Positions 19,007-29,214 of a stretch of 55,984 nt of DNA are shown piece by piece (positions within the stretch are counted from its first letter, which is position 1; each line of letters starts with the position of its first letter). The stretch is from Actinomyces denticolens. GTDB lineage: Bacteria; Actinomycetota; Actinomycetes; Actinomycetales; Actinomycetaceae. The stretch covers positions 1 to 55,984 of the forward strand of contig NZ_MVIW01000021.1 of assembly GCF_002072185.1 (NCBI RefSeq), given 5' to 3'. Below the pieces are notes generated by a model. The model did no database searches. It was not told the origin of the DNA and was given only the letters and a program-made list of their open reading frames with translations. The position numbers were made by a program, and so were the translations under genes.

Positions 19007-19315
19007 TCAGAGCTTGATCTCGATGTTGACGTCCGCGGGCAGGTCGAGCCGCATGAGCGAGTCGACGGCCTTGGGCGTCGGGTCGACGATGTCGATCAGC
19101 CGCTTGTGCGTGCGCATCTCGAAGTGCTCACGGCTGTCCTTGTACTTGTGGGGCGACCGGATGACGCAGAACACGTTCTTCTCGGTCGGCAGCGGCACCG
19201 GGCCCACGACCGTCGCGCCTGCGCGGGTCACGACGTCGACGATCTTGCGCGCCGAGCTGTCGATGACCTCGTGGTCGTAGGACTTGAGCCGGATGCGGAT
19301 CTTCTGTCCCGCCAT
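19007..19315 (-). CDS. rpsJ: 30S ribosomal protein S10
   Basis: A 102-aa uS10, also the NusE partner in transcription antitermination. The start [16 protein letters not shown] at 19315 fits the family; the frame open to 19426 is the leader. It is the first gene of the S10 block. Confidence 0.97.
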   Translation of the reverse strand: MAGQKIRIRLKSYDHEVIDSSARKIVDVVTRAGATVVGPVPLPTEKNVFCVIRSPHKYKDSREHFEMRTHKRLIDIVDPTPKAVDSLMRLDLPADVNIEIKL

Positions 19316-19345
19316 GGCGCCTAACCTCTCTTGCTTTCGGCGACC

Positions 19346-19369
19346 GGTCCACGCGCTCGGGCGTGTCGC
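19346..19369 (-). repeat. 24-nt direct repeat, copy A
   Basis: Matches 19582-19605 at 23 of 24 positions (GGTCCACGCGC, then T or C, then CGGGCGTGTCGC). Both copies lie upstream of rpsJ. Confidence 0.6.
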
Positions 19370-19581
19370 TTCCACGACCTGCTCGTTCACACCCGCTGTT
19401 GAGGTAAGGGACCGGTCTGGACACACGGAACCCGGTGGGTACCGGCTCCGTCAGACTGGTTCCCGGGTCGACCCCGGGAGGTGGCCGGCACGCGCTGGCG
19501 CACCGGCCCGGTAACGATATCAGCGCACCGCCCCGTGCTGGAAGCCGAGCAGGCGACCACGGGCTGTGAGACCGCCCACCA

Positions 19582-19605
19582 GGTCCACGCGCCCGGGCGT
19601 GTCGC
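19582..19605 (-). repeat. 24-nt direct repeat, copy B
   Basis: Second copy of the repeat at 19346-19369, 236 nt away in the same orientation. Confidence 0.6.
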
Positions 19606-19660
19606 GGCTCGACCCGGGCCCTGCCCGCGGCCCGTCCTGCCGGCCGCGCCGCCACGACCG

Positions 19661-19708
19661 CGCGGGCCCCGGCGGCGCTCCTCGTCAGGAGCGCCGCCGG
19701 GGCCCGCG
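19661..19708 (-). terminator. Terminator after the HELVH lipoprotein gene
   Basis: A perfect 22-bp stem (19661-19682 with 19687-19708) with a CGTC loop, 12 nt past the stop. It isolates the lipoprotein gene from the S10 operon. Confidence 0.8.
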
Positions 19709-19720
19709 GGGATGGCGGGA

Positions 19721-21268
19721 CTAGCGGACGACGAAGACCTCCCGTCCGCTCTCCTCGCTCCTCTCCGCCGTCACGGTCCCGCTGATCGTGTCGCCGGTGA
19801 TGGTCAGCACGCCGTTGTCGTAGCGGTGGGTGACGCCGACCAGGGGGATGGTCACCACCTCGCGGTCGTTGTCGGTGAAGGACGGGGCGCCCAGCACCTG
19901 CAGGTCCTGCCCCTCGCCGCTGAGCACGAGGATGGTCGTGGTGAGCACGACCTTGTCGCCGTGGACGTACGACCCGCCGTAGCCGATCTCGCTGTACCTC
20001 AGGCAGCGCAGGTAGGCGACCGAGGTGTCGGCCTCCGCCTCGTCGATCGTGGTGACGTCCGGACCCACCTGAGCCTCGTACTCGCCCACCAGGTCCTCCA
20101 GCTGGCTGCTGACGTCCGGGTCCGCCTCGTCGGCGACCGCGGTGACGCCCTCCAGGAGGAGCTCGACCGGGGTCGAGCCACCGGCGTAGAACCCGTCCTT
20201 CCACCCGGGCACGACGGAGTCGAGCAGCACACCGGTGATGAATCCCTGCGCGTAGGACTCGGAGTCGACCGAGACGTCGAGGACCTCGCCCTCGTGCAGC
20301 GGCGCCTGCCGTGCCCGCAGCTCCTCCTCGGACTGGTCGGCACCGATCGCCAGGGCCATGTACTCGACGTACCGGGCGATGCCCTCGGCGATGTCGTAGG
20401 TGTGGATGTCCGCGGCCTCCTGGGCGTACTCGCTCGTCCAGGAGTCGAACCAGTAGCGGGCGCGCCCCAGGTGCTCCGAGCGCGTGTCGGCGTCCATGAC
20501 CGCCTGACGCAGGCGGTGGAGCATCATGCGTCGTAGGAGCCGCGGTCGGGCCTCGAAGGGGTAGGGGGTGTCCCTGCTGGACGACGCGGTGAAGTCGATC
20601 TCGTCCTGGTAGTAGAAGTGAACGAGCTCGTGGGTCATGAGGGCGAAGGCGTAGGTGGCCGGGTCCCGAAGGTCGGCGGTCGTCTGGGACGCCCCGGTGG
20701 CGCTGACCTGCGGCGCCGACCCCGCGGGAGCGGCGCCCTGCCGCCCCTCCTCCTGCTCACCCGCCCTCACGCCGCCGACGGACGCGGCCTGGCCGAGGTT
20801 GAGGGTGATGGACGGGTTGTCCTCGAAGGTGATCTCGCCGTAGGAGGTGGGCGGCTCGATGTCCGCGTACTCGTCGGCCGTGAGCTCACGGTGGCCCTCG
20901 GTGGAGATCACCCAGGCGCGTGCCGCCCGGTGCTCCTCGTCGACCTTCATGGCCACGATCCGGTGGCGCGTGTAGTCGGCCCCCGGCCATACGGTCCCCA
21001 TGAGCGGCCACGCGCGCGCGACCCAGGCGGCCACTCCCTCGACCATCGTCTCGTACTGCTCATCGGTCAGCTCCGGTGGCCCCGCCAGGAACCCGTCCAA
21101 CGGGTTGCCGTCCCCCGTGCCGGGCGACGGGGTCGGCGGGGCCTGTCCGTCGGCGCCGGCGTCCCCGTTCGCGCCGCAGGCGCTCAGGGGTAGCAGGAGG
21201 GCCGTCGCCGCGGCTGCGAGGGCGGTGCGCCGCGTGAGCTGCGCGGACAAGAGATCAGTGCGTGTCAT
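19721..21268 (-). CDS. Exported lipoprotein with HELVH metalloprotease-like motif
   Basis: A 515-aa protein starting at an ATG with AAGGAGAAG upstream. The leader has a twin-arginine (LTRRTALA, residues 11-18), a hydrophobic core and a lipobox LSAC with C31, so it looks like a Tat-exported lipoprotein. HELVH (213-217) followed by AEGIARYVE (294-302) fits the zinc ligands and EG-type helix of gluzincin peptidases. An Ala/Gly/Gln low-complexity stretch lies at 163-200. I do not recognise a named family; peptidase activity is inferred from the motif only. It lies between the hydrolase lipoprotein and rpsJ, closed by its own terminator. Confidence 0.75.
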   Translation of the reverse strand: MTRTDLLSAQLTRRTALAAAATALLLPLSACGANGDAGADGQAPPTPSPGTGDGNPLDGFLAGPPELTDEQYETMVEGVAAWVARAWPLMGTVWPGADYTRHRIVAMKVDEEHRAARAWVISTEGHRELTADEYADIEPPTSYGEITFEDNPSITLNLGQAASVGGVRAGEQEEGRQGAAPAGSAPQVSATGASQTTADLRDPATYAFALMTHELVHFYYQDEIDFTASSSRDTPYPFEARPRLLRRMMLHRLRQAVMDADTRSEHLGRARYWFDSWTSEYAQEAADIHTYDIAEGIARYVEYMALAIGADQSEEELRARQAPLHEGEVLDVSVDSESYAQGFITGVLLDSVVPGWKDGFYAGGSTPVELLLEGVTAVADEADPDVSSQLEDLVGEYEAQVGPDVTTIDEAEADTSVAYLRCLRYSEIGYGGSYVHGDKVVLTTTILVLSGEGQDLQVLGAPSFTDNDREVVTIPLVGVTHRYDNGVLTITGDTISGTVTAERSEESGREVFVVR

Positions 21269-21312
21269 GGTCTTCTCCTTCATCGTGCGGTGTGTCATGG
21301 AGTGCGTGGGTG

Positions 21313-21332
21313 CGTGCGAGCCGGCTCGCACG
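21313..21332 (-). repeat. 20-nt perfect palindrome between lipoprotein genes
   Basis: CGTGCGAGCC meets GGCTCGCACG with no spacer, 67 nt past the hydrolase stop and 45 nt ahead of the next start. It could be a terminator hairpin or an operator for the downstream gene. Confidence 0.5.
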
Positions 21333-21398
21333 ACGACGACGGGCCGACGCGGCGTCGTGATGGCTCCGACGTCCCGGCGGCCGGTCTCGCCGGGGCCG

Positions 21399-23090
21399 TC
21401 AGGCCCCGACCTGCTCGACCTCCTCCGTGCAGGTCAGGTCGCTGTCCGGCAGCTCGCCGCGCAGCAGGTAGCGGTCGACTGCGTTGTCCACGCACTCGCC
21501 CTTGCGCCCGTAGGCGCCGTGCCCGTGGCCCTCGACGGTGACGAGGCGGGCCGAGTCGAGCTGGGAGGCGAGAGCCTGCGCCCACTGGTAGGGGGTCGCC
21601 GGGTCGTCGGTGATGCCGATGACGAGGATCGGAGCGGCCCCCGTGGCCCTGATCTGGCCGGGCTCGTGGTCGCCGTGGTGCCCCCACCCCTGGCAGAACG
21701 CGTCGGGGAAGGTCAGTCCGGTGCCCAGGGTGGGAGCGACCTCCTTTATCCGCTCGGCCTGGGCCTCCCACTGGGCGCTGTCCCCGCGCACCGGGTAGTC
21801 GAGGCAGTCGACGGCGCTGATGGCGTTCTCGTTGGCGGCCTGAGCCGCCTCCTGCTCCGCCCGCTCCTGGGGATCCGTCGTCTGGTCGAGCAGGTCGGGG
21901 TCGGCCAGGACCGCCAGGCCCGTGCCGTCGTTGTCCCTGATGGCCTGCCGCAGGGCTCCGGTCAGCAGGTCCCAGGCGCTATTGTCGTACATGAGGTCGA
22001 TGAGCGCCCTGGTCAGCGTGGCGCCGTCCACCGACTGACCGATCGTCACCGGCAGGGGGCTGGCGCTCGCCTTGTCGATGAGCTCCTTGATCTGCGCCAC
22101 TCCGGCCTCGGTGTCCCCGGTGAGCGGGCAGTCCTCCCCGGACTGGCAGTGCTCGACGTAGGTGTGCAGGCTCTTCTCGATGGCCTCGGCCTGCTCGACG
22201 ACGTTCTCGGCGTTCTCACGAGAGGGGTCCTGGGCGCTGTCGAGCACCATCCGACCGACGTGGGAGGGGAACATCTCGGCGTAGCGCGCTCCCAGGTAGG
22301 TCCCGTAGGAGACGCCGAGGTAGTGCAGACGGTTGTCTCCGGACAGGGCCCGCAGGACGTCCATGTCGCGCGCCACCGAGGCGGTGTCCATATGGTCGAT
22401 GATGCCCGGCACCGGGGAGTTCTGCTCGCACTTCGAGGCGAGCTCGGCCGCCGTCTGCTCGGTGGACTCGGCCGTCTCCTCACCGGCGGTCTCACCGGGC
22501 TCCTCGGTCTGCGCGGCGTCCGCCGGATCCTGGGCTGCACCGGCCCCGGAGGCCTCGAGCTCGGCGGCGACGGTGTCGCTGATCTCTTGCGGGCTCAGGC
22601 AGGTCAGGGGCGTGGACTGGCCGACGCCTCGCGGATCGAATCCGATGATGTCGTACGCTGACCGGAGGGCGTCGGAGAAGACGCCCTCCTGCGACACGTA
22701 GTCCACACCGCTCCCGCCGGGACCGCCGGGATTGGTCAGGAGGGTGCCGATGGGGCCGCCGGAGGTCGAGGGCAGCTTCTTGACGGCCAGGTCGATGGTC
22801 TGCCCGGAGGGGTCGTCGTAGTCCAGGGGCACCGTGACCGTGGCGCACTCGAAGGAGGCGTTGTCCTCGCACGGGGACCAGTCGACCTTCTGCGAGTAGT
22901 AGCTCTCCAGTCCTGCGGGGACCGGAGGGGCGCTCGGTGCGTCCACGGGGACGGCGGAGGACGGGACCGAGGGGGTGGTCCCCGCCGATGAGGACGAGGG
23001 ACTGGTCCCGGCGGTGCAGGACGACAGGAGCAGGCACGCCGTGGCGGTGACGATGCTGAGGGTGCGCGTAGCGCGGTTCATGACTGGCAT
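21399..23090 (-). CDS. Alpha/beta hydrolase lipoprotein, TAP-like (S33) peptidase family
   Basis: A 563-aa exported hydrolase. The leader ends in LLSSC (C25), a lipobox, followed by a Ser/Pro linker. The fold shows the oxyanion NPGGPGGSG (120-128), nucleophile elbow GVSYGTYLG with S261, acid in TDDPATP (D495 or D496) and H in EGHGHG (H522 or H524). Order and length match actinobacterial tripeptidyl aminopeptidase-like secreted enzymes. An Ala/Glu-rich insert at 175-215 interrupts the cap. The start may also be the ATG at 23081; neither has a clear ribosome site. Confidence 0.85.
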   Translation of the reverse strand: MPVMNRATRTLSIVTATACLLLSSCTAGTSPSSSSAGTTPSVPSSAVPVDAPSAPPVPAGLESYYSQKVDWSPCEDNASFECATVTVPLDYDDPSGQTIDLAVKKLPSTSGGPIGTLLTNPGGPGGSGVDYVSQEGVFSDALRSAYDIIGFDPRGVGQSTPLTCLSPQEISDTVAAELEASGAGAAQDPADAAQTEEPGETAGEETAESTEQTAAELASKCEQNSPVPGIIDHMDTASVARDMDVLRALSGDNRLHYLGVSYGTYLGARYAEMFPSHVGRMVLDSAQDPSRENAENVVEQAEAIEKSLHTYVEHCQSGEDCPLTGDTEAGVAQIKELIDKASASPLPVTIGQSVDGATLTRALIDLMYDNSAWDLLTGALRQAIRDNDGTGLAVLADPDLLDQTTDPQERAEQEAAQAANENAISAVDCLDYPVRGDSAQWEAQAERIKEVAPTLGTGLTFPDAFCQGWGHHGDHEPGQIRATGAAPILVIGITDDPATPYQWAQALASQLDSARLVTVEGHGHGAYGRKGECVDNAVDRYLLRGELPDSDLTCTEEVEQVGA

Positions 23091-23203
23091 GCGAGAAGCG
23101 TATGTCCGACGTCTGCACCACCTATCGGAAGGACGTATGATCTTTCGTCGCCGCGAAGTCGTCCCTCAGGAGGACGCGCCTCCGCCTCAAGACTCACCGA
23201 CGC

Positions 23204-23257
23204 CGCGAACGACTGTCCCCCGGACCCGTGTGCGGGTCCGGGGGACAGTCGTTCGCG
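23204..23257 (-). terminator. Terminator after tuf
   Basis: A perfect 25-bp stem (23204-23228 with 23233-23257) with a TGTG loop, 33 nt beyond the tuf stop. It is the longest hairpin in the window and ends the str operon. Confidence 0.85.
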
Positions 23258-23289
23258 GTGCGGTCCGTGCTACCGGCGTCGCAGCGTCG

Positions 23290-24480
23290 TCACTTGAGGA
23301 TCTTGGTGACGCGGCCGGAGCCGACGGTGCGGCCACCCTCACGGATGGCGAAGCCGAGGCCCTCCTCCATGGCGATGGGCTGGATGAGCTCGACGCTCAT
23401 CTCGGTGGTGTCGCCGGGCATGACCATCTCGGTGCCCTCGGGCAGCGTGATGACGCCGGTGACGTCCGTGGTCCGGAAGTAGAACTGCGGACGGTAGTTC
23501 GAGTAGAAGGGGTTGTGGCGACCGCCCTCGTCCTTGGTCAGGATGTAGACGTGGCCCTCGAACTGGGTGTGCGGGGTGATGGAGCCGGGCTTGCAGACGA
23601 CCTGACCGCGCTCGACGTCCTCGCGCTTGGTGCCGCGCAGGAGCAGACCGCAGTTCTCGCCGGCCCAGGCCTCGTCCATCTGCTTGTGGAACATCTCGAT
23701 ACCGGTGACCGTGGTCTTCTGGGCCTCGCGGATACCGAGGATCTCGACCTCGGAGTTGATCGGCAGCTTGCCGCGCTCGACACGGCCGGTGACGACGGTG
23801 CCGCGACCGGTGATGGTGAAGACGTCCTCGATGGGCATGAGGAACGGCTTGTCCATGTCACGCTCGGGAGTCGGGATGAAGGTGTCGACCTCGTCCATGA
23901 GCTCCTTGATCTTGGCGGCCCACTCGGCGTCGCCCTCGAGGGCCTTGAGCGCGGAGACGCGGACCACGGGGGCGTTGTCGCCGTCGTAGTCCTGGGAGGA
24001 CAGCAGCTCGCGGACCTCCATCTCGACCAGGTCGAGGAGCTCCTCGTCCTCAACCATGTCGGCCTTGTTGAGGGCGACGAGGAGGGCGGGGACGCCGACC
24101 TGGCGGGCGAGCAGGACGTGCTCGCGGGTCTGGGCCATCGGGCCGTCGGTGGCGGCGACCACGAGGATCGCGCCATCCATCTGGGCGGCGCCGGTGATCA
24201 TGTTCTTGATGTAGTCGGCGTGGCCGGGGGCGTCGACGTGCGCGTAGTGGCGCTTGTCGGTCTCGTACTCGACGTGCGCGATGTTGATCGTGATACCGCG
24301 CTGGCGCTCCTCGGGAGCCTTGTCGATCTCGTCGAAGGGGGTGAAGGGGTTGAGCTCCGGGTACTCGTCGTGCAGAACCTTGGAGATCGCGGCGGTCAGC
24401 GTCGTCTTGCCGTGGTCGACGTGACCGATCGTTCCGATGTTGACGTGCGGCTTGGTCCGCTCGAACTTGGCCTTGGCCAC
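23290..24480 (-). CDS. tuf: Elongation factor Tu
   Basis: A 396-aa GTPase that brings aminoacyl-tRNA to the ribosome. GHVDHGKTT (P-loop), DAPGHADY and NKADMV are all intact. The start is GTG with AGGAGG upstream. It follows fusA, as usual, but with a hairpin between and a possible promoter of its own. Confidence 0.98.
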   Translation of the reverse strand: MAKAKFERTKPHVNIGTIGHVDHGKTTLTAAISKVLHDEYPELNPFTPFDEIDKAPEERQRGITINIAHVEYETDKRHYAHVDAPGHADYIKNMITGAAQMDGAILVVAATDGPMAQTREHVLLARQVGVPALLVALNKADMVEDEELLDLVEMEVRELLSSQDYDGDNAPVVRVSALKALEGDAEWAAKIKELMDEVDTFIPTPERDMDKPFLMPIEDVFTITGRGTVVTGRVERGKLPINSEVEILGIREAQKTTVTGIEMFHKQMDEAWAGENCGLLLRGTKREDVERGQVVCKPGSITPHTQFEGHVYILTKDEGGRHNPFYSNYRPQFYFRTTDVTGVITLPEGTEMVMPGDTTEMSVELIQPIAMEEGLGFAIREGGRTVGSGRVTKILK

Positions 24481-24532
24481 TGGTGTCCTCCTGGGACTCG
24501 GGTAGTGCTCTTCGTCGGGATTCGACTAGCAC

Positions 24533-24538
24533 ATGCTA
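24533..24538 (-). promoter_or_regulatory. Possible tuf -10 box
   Basis: TAGCAT on the minus strand, 52 nt before the tuf start and after the fusA hairpin. The -35 is weak, so this is a candidate only. Confidence 0.3.
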
Positions 24539-24620
24539 GCCGGTCCCCCTGCCAGAGCCACTACAGGATGGTTGTTGGAAATCTTACTGGAATGCGGGCT
24601 CGGGGCCGAACGGCCCGAGC

Positions 24621-24660
24621 AGTCCCGGGGACCGGGCCGGATCAGTCCGGTCCCCGGGCT
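24621..24660 (-). terminator. Hairpin between fusA and tuf
   Basis: CCCGGGGACCGG (24624-24635) pairs with CCGGTCCCCGGG (24647-24658), and a smaller GGCCCC/GGGGCC hairpin lies at 24665-24680, right after fusA. They may terminate or attenuate fusA transcripts before tuf. Confidence 0.6.
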
Positions 24661-24687
24661 CATGGGCCCCGCGCGGGGCCGGCGGGC

Positions 24688-26823
<2,136 letters not shown>

Positions 26824-26963
26824 GTGTGGTGTCCTTCGTTCGAGAGATCTGTGGATTCGCGTCGGCCGGGGCGGGCCCGGGGCCCACGAGCGGGCTCCTG
26901 CCGGGCCGGACCCGCGAGCGGCGGGCGGGCGCCGTCGGGCACCGCCCCGGCCGACGATGGGCT

Positions 26964-27434
26964 TTACCAGCGGTAGTGCGCGAAGGCCTTGTTGGACTCG
27001 GCCATGCGGTGCATGTCCTCGCGGCGCTTGACCGCGGCGCCGAGGCCGTTGGAGGCGTCGAGGATCTCGTTCATGAGGCGCTCGGTCATGGTGTTCTCGC
27101 GGCGCTGCCGGGAGAAGTCGACCAGCCAGCGCAGGGCCAGCGTGGTGGCGCGGTTGGGGCGCACCTCGACCGGGACCTGGTAGGTCGCGCCGCCGACGCG
27201 GCGGGAGCGGACCTCGAGAGCGGGGCGGATGTTGTCCAGCGCGCGCTTGAGCACGGAGACGGGGTCCTGGTCGGTCTTGGCGCGGACGCCCTCCAGGGCG
27301 CCGTAGACGATGCGCTCCGCCGTCGACTTCTTGCCGTCGAGCAGGACGCGGTTGACGAGCTGGGTGACGACCGGGGAGCCGTAGACGGGGTCGACGACGA
27401 GCGGGCGCTTCGGGGCGGGGCCCTTACGAGGCAT
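26964..27434 (-). CDS. rpsG: 30S ribosomal protein S7
   Basis: A 156-aa uS7 ([35 protein letters not shown]) that organises the 30S head. Its ATG shares a base with the rpsL stop (TAATG), so translation is coupled. Confidence 0.97.
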   Translation of the reverse strand: MPRKGPAPKRPLVVDPVYGSPVVTQLVNRVLLDGKKSTAERIVYGALEGVRAKTDQDPVSVLKRALDNIRPALEVRSRRVGGATYQVPVEVRPNRATTLALRWLVDFSRQRRENTMTERLMNEILDASNGLGAAVKRREDMHRMAESNKAFAHYRW

Positions 27435-27808
27435 TACTTCTTCTCCTTCTTGGCGCCGTACTTGGAGCGTGCCTGCTGACGGTTCTTGACACCCTGGGTG
27501 TCGAGAGCGCCGCGCACGATGTGGTAGCGGACACCGGGAAGGTCCTTCACACGACCACCGCGGACGAGCACGATCGAGTGCTCCTGGAGGTTGTGCCCCT
27601 CGCCGGGGATGTAGGCCGTGACCTCGATGCCGGAGGACAGGCGCACACGGGCGACCTTCCGGAGGGCGGAGTTCGGCTTCTTGGGGGTCGTGGTGTACAC
27701 GCGGGTGCACACGCCACGACGCTGTGGGCTGGCCTTCAGCGCGGGCGTCTTGGACGCGGAGCGCTTGGTCGAGCGGCCCTTGCGGACCAGCTGCTGAATC
27801 GTAGGCAC
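27434..27808 (-). CDS. rpsL: 30S ribosomal protein S12
   Basis: A 124-aa uS12 in the decoding centre. Start is GTG at 27808 with GGAGA upstream. Residues K43 and K88, where streptomycin-resistance changes occur, are wild type, and D89, the methylthiolation site, is present. First gene of the str operon. Confidence 0.97.
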   Translation of the reverse strand: MPTIQQLVRKGRSTKRSASKTPALKASPQRRGVCTRVYTTTPKKPNSALRKVARVRLSSGIEVTAYIPGEGHNLQEHSIVLVRGGRVKDLPGVRYHIVRGALDTQGVKNRQQARSKYGAKKEKK

Positions 27809-28203
27809 TACGGATTCTCCATCTTGAGTGCATGCTGACAGTGCTGCTGCCCTCACCGGCCCCGCTCCCCCGGTCCGCGACGACGCGCACCGCCAACTGG
27901 CGAGGCCGGCCCGCCCGGGGCACGGCCCTCGGACGCCCGGAGCCCTCCGGCCGCAGTGGCACGAGGAGGACCCGTCGGTTCCCGCCGCAGCAGACCCGCG
28001 TGGCGAGGGGAGGTCGCGATTCGCGCCGCGCCCCCGCTGGGAACGGAATGGAGATCGGAGCCCGCATGCGGGCACCGGTGGCGAGACTACCCTCGCGGCG
28101 CCGCCAGGGGCCAGGCCGGCGGCCGCGCTCCGGCCATGATCCTCGCCACGCCTCCCCGCGCCTCCCCTGCGCCGTCGCCGCCTGCTCTCCCCAGAATCCG
28201 CCC
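27809..28203 (-). promoter_or_regulatory. rpsL upstream region
   Basis: No gene is seen in 395 nt. The str promoter must lie here. A TAGTCT near 28086-28091 (minus strand) is the best -10 candidate, without a convincing -35. Confidence 0.3.
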
Positions 28204-28250
28204 GATCGAGACCGGTCGATATCGCGATCGAAACCGGTCGGTTCCCCACA
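28204..28250 (+). repeat. Dispersed ACCGGT repeat, copy 4
   Basis: CGAGACCGGTCGATATCGCG then CGAAACCGGTCGG 22 nt on, followed by TTCCCCACAGGC. It is inverted relative to copy 5; CCACAGGC at 28246-28253 pairs with GCCTGTGG at 28282-28289, making a 150-bp mirror unit. Confidence 0.7.
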
Positions 28251-28295
28251 GGCTCTCCCCGCCCCGCGAGAGAGGAGCAGGGCCTGTGGACGGCG

Positions 28296-28353
28296 AACCG
28301 GTCTCGATCACCACTTCGACCGGTCTCGGTGGCGTTTTCGACCGGTCTCGGCG
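28296..28353 (-). repeat. Dispersed ACCGGT repeat, copy 5 (overlaps kinase 3' end)
   Basis: On the minus strand CGAGACCGGT occurs three times at exact 22-nt steps. The element contains the last 13 codons and the stop of the kinase gene. Confidence 0.75.
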
Positions 28354-29207
28354 GTGAGGGGGCGGAGGTCTCCGGCTAGGGCCGACATGCTGGGGTGGCG
28401 CTCGGCGGGGTCGAGGGACAGGGCGCGGGAGAGGACCGCCTCGAGGCTCTCGGGCACGTCATCGCGGCCGATCGGCGGGCGGGGATCATGTATCACGCGG
28501 TTGAGCACGGTGAGCTGATCCCCTCCCGTTGGCGGCCCACCGGGGGCCTCATGCGGCGAGCGGCCCGCCAGGAGGGTGTAGAGGGTGGCGCCGAGCGCGT
28601 AGACGTCGACCGCCGCCCCCAGGGGCCCCTCGCTGAGCTGCTGCTCGGGCGGTGCCCACAGCGGGGAGGAGCCGCCCACCTCCGCTCCCCCGCCCGGCGC
28701 GCCCAACGGTGCGGCGATGCCGGGGTCGATGAGCACCGCCGCCCCCGAGGCGTCGAGGAGGATGTTCGCGGGCTTGATGTCGCGGTGGGCGAATCCCGCG
28801 CCGTGGATCGCCCCGGCGGCCCCGGCCACGCGCATCCCGATCTCCAGGGCGCGCCCCACCGGCAGCGGCCCGCCCGCGAGGAGATCGACGACGCTCGGCG
28901 GTGGGCAGTGCGCCAGGGCGAGCCAGTCCCTCCCATCGGCCGCGACGCCCGAGCCGAGAACCGCGGGCAGGCCCGGACGGCCGGACAGAGCGGCCAGGAT
29001 CTCGATCTCACGCCGGAACGCGAGGGCCTGGCGCGCAGGCGCCTCCGGGCGCAGGGCCTTCACGGCCACGAGGGCGTCACGCCCATGCCCCCCGTCCCAG
29101 CGGCACAGGATGACATCGGCGAAGCCCCCGCGACCCAGGGGTCGCAGGGGCTCCATGCCGGGGATGCGCGGCGCGTCGACGGGGGCGCGCCCGCGCGCCG
29201 CGCCCAT
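28308..29207 (-). CDS. Soluble serine/threonine protein kinase
   Basis: A 299-aa Hanks-type kinase with no membrane segment. Visible: Gly loop GRGGFADV (25-32), ATP lysine VAVK (K50), catalytic HRDIKPAN (D143, K145, N148), DPG at 161-163 in place of DFG, and APPEQ for APE. Catalytic residues are complete, so activity is likely, though the DPG change is unusual. The final 13 residues ([13 protein letters not shown]) are encoded by dispersed repeat copy 5 and are not kinase sequence. Start MGAARGRAP at 29207 is 7 nt past the FHA gene stop. Operon context with PP2C and FHA genes marks it as a phospho-signalling kinase. Confidence 0.9.
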   Translation of the reverse strand: MGAARGRAPVDAPRIPGMEPLRPLGRGGFADVILCRWDGGHGRDALVAVKALRPEAPARQALAFRREIEILAALSGRPGLPAVLGSGVAADGRDWLALAHCPPPSVVDLLAGGPLPVGRALEIGMRVAGAAGAIHGAGFAHRDIKPANILLDASGAAVLIDPGIAAPLGAPGGGAEVGGSSPLWAPPEQQLSEGPLGAAVDVYALGATLYTLLAGRSPHEAPGGPPTGGDQLTVLNRVIHDPRPPIGRDDVPESLEAVLSRALSLDPAERHPSMSALAGDLRPLTAETGRKRHRDRSKW

Positions 29208-29214
29208 GACCGTC

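Larger units (their letters stand above)
19316..19660 (-). promoter_or_regulatory. S10 operon leader and promoter region
   Basis: No gene. A 24-nt direct repeat with one mismatch (19346-19369 and 19582-19605, core CGGGCGTGTCGC) lies here, with several CCGGGT/ACCCGG short palindromes near 19440-19475. A GATATCGTTA stretch near 19510-19520 is the most AT-rich point and may belong to the promoter. An L4-type control leader cannot be shown. Confidence 0.4.
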
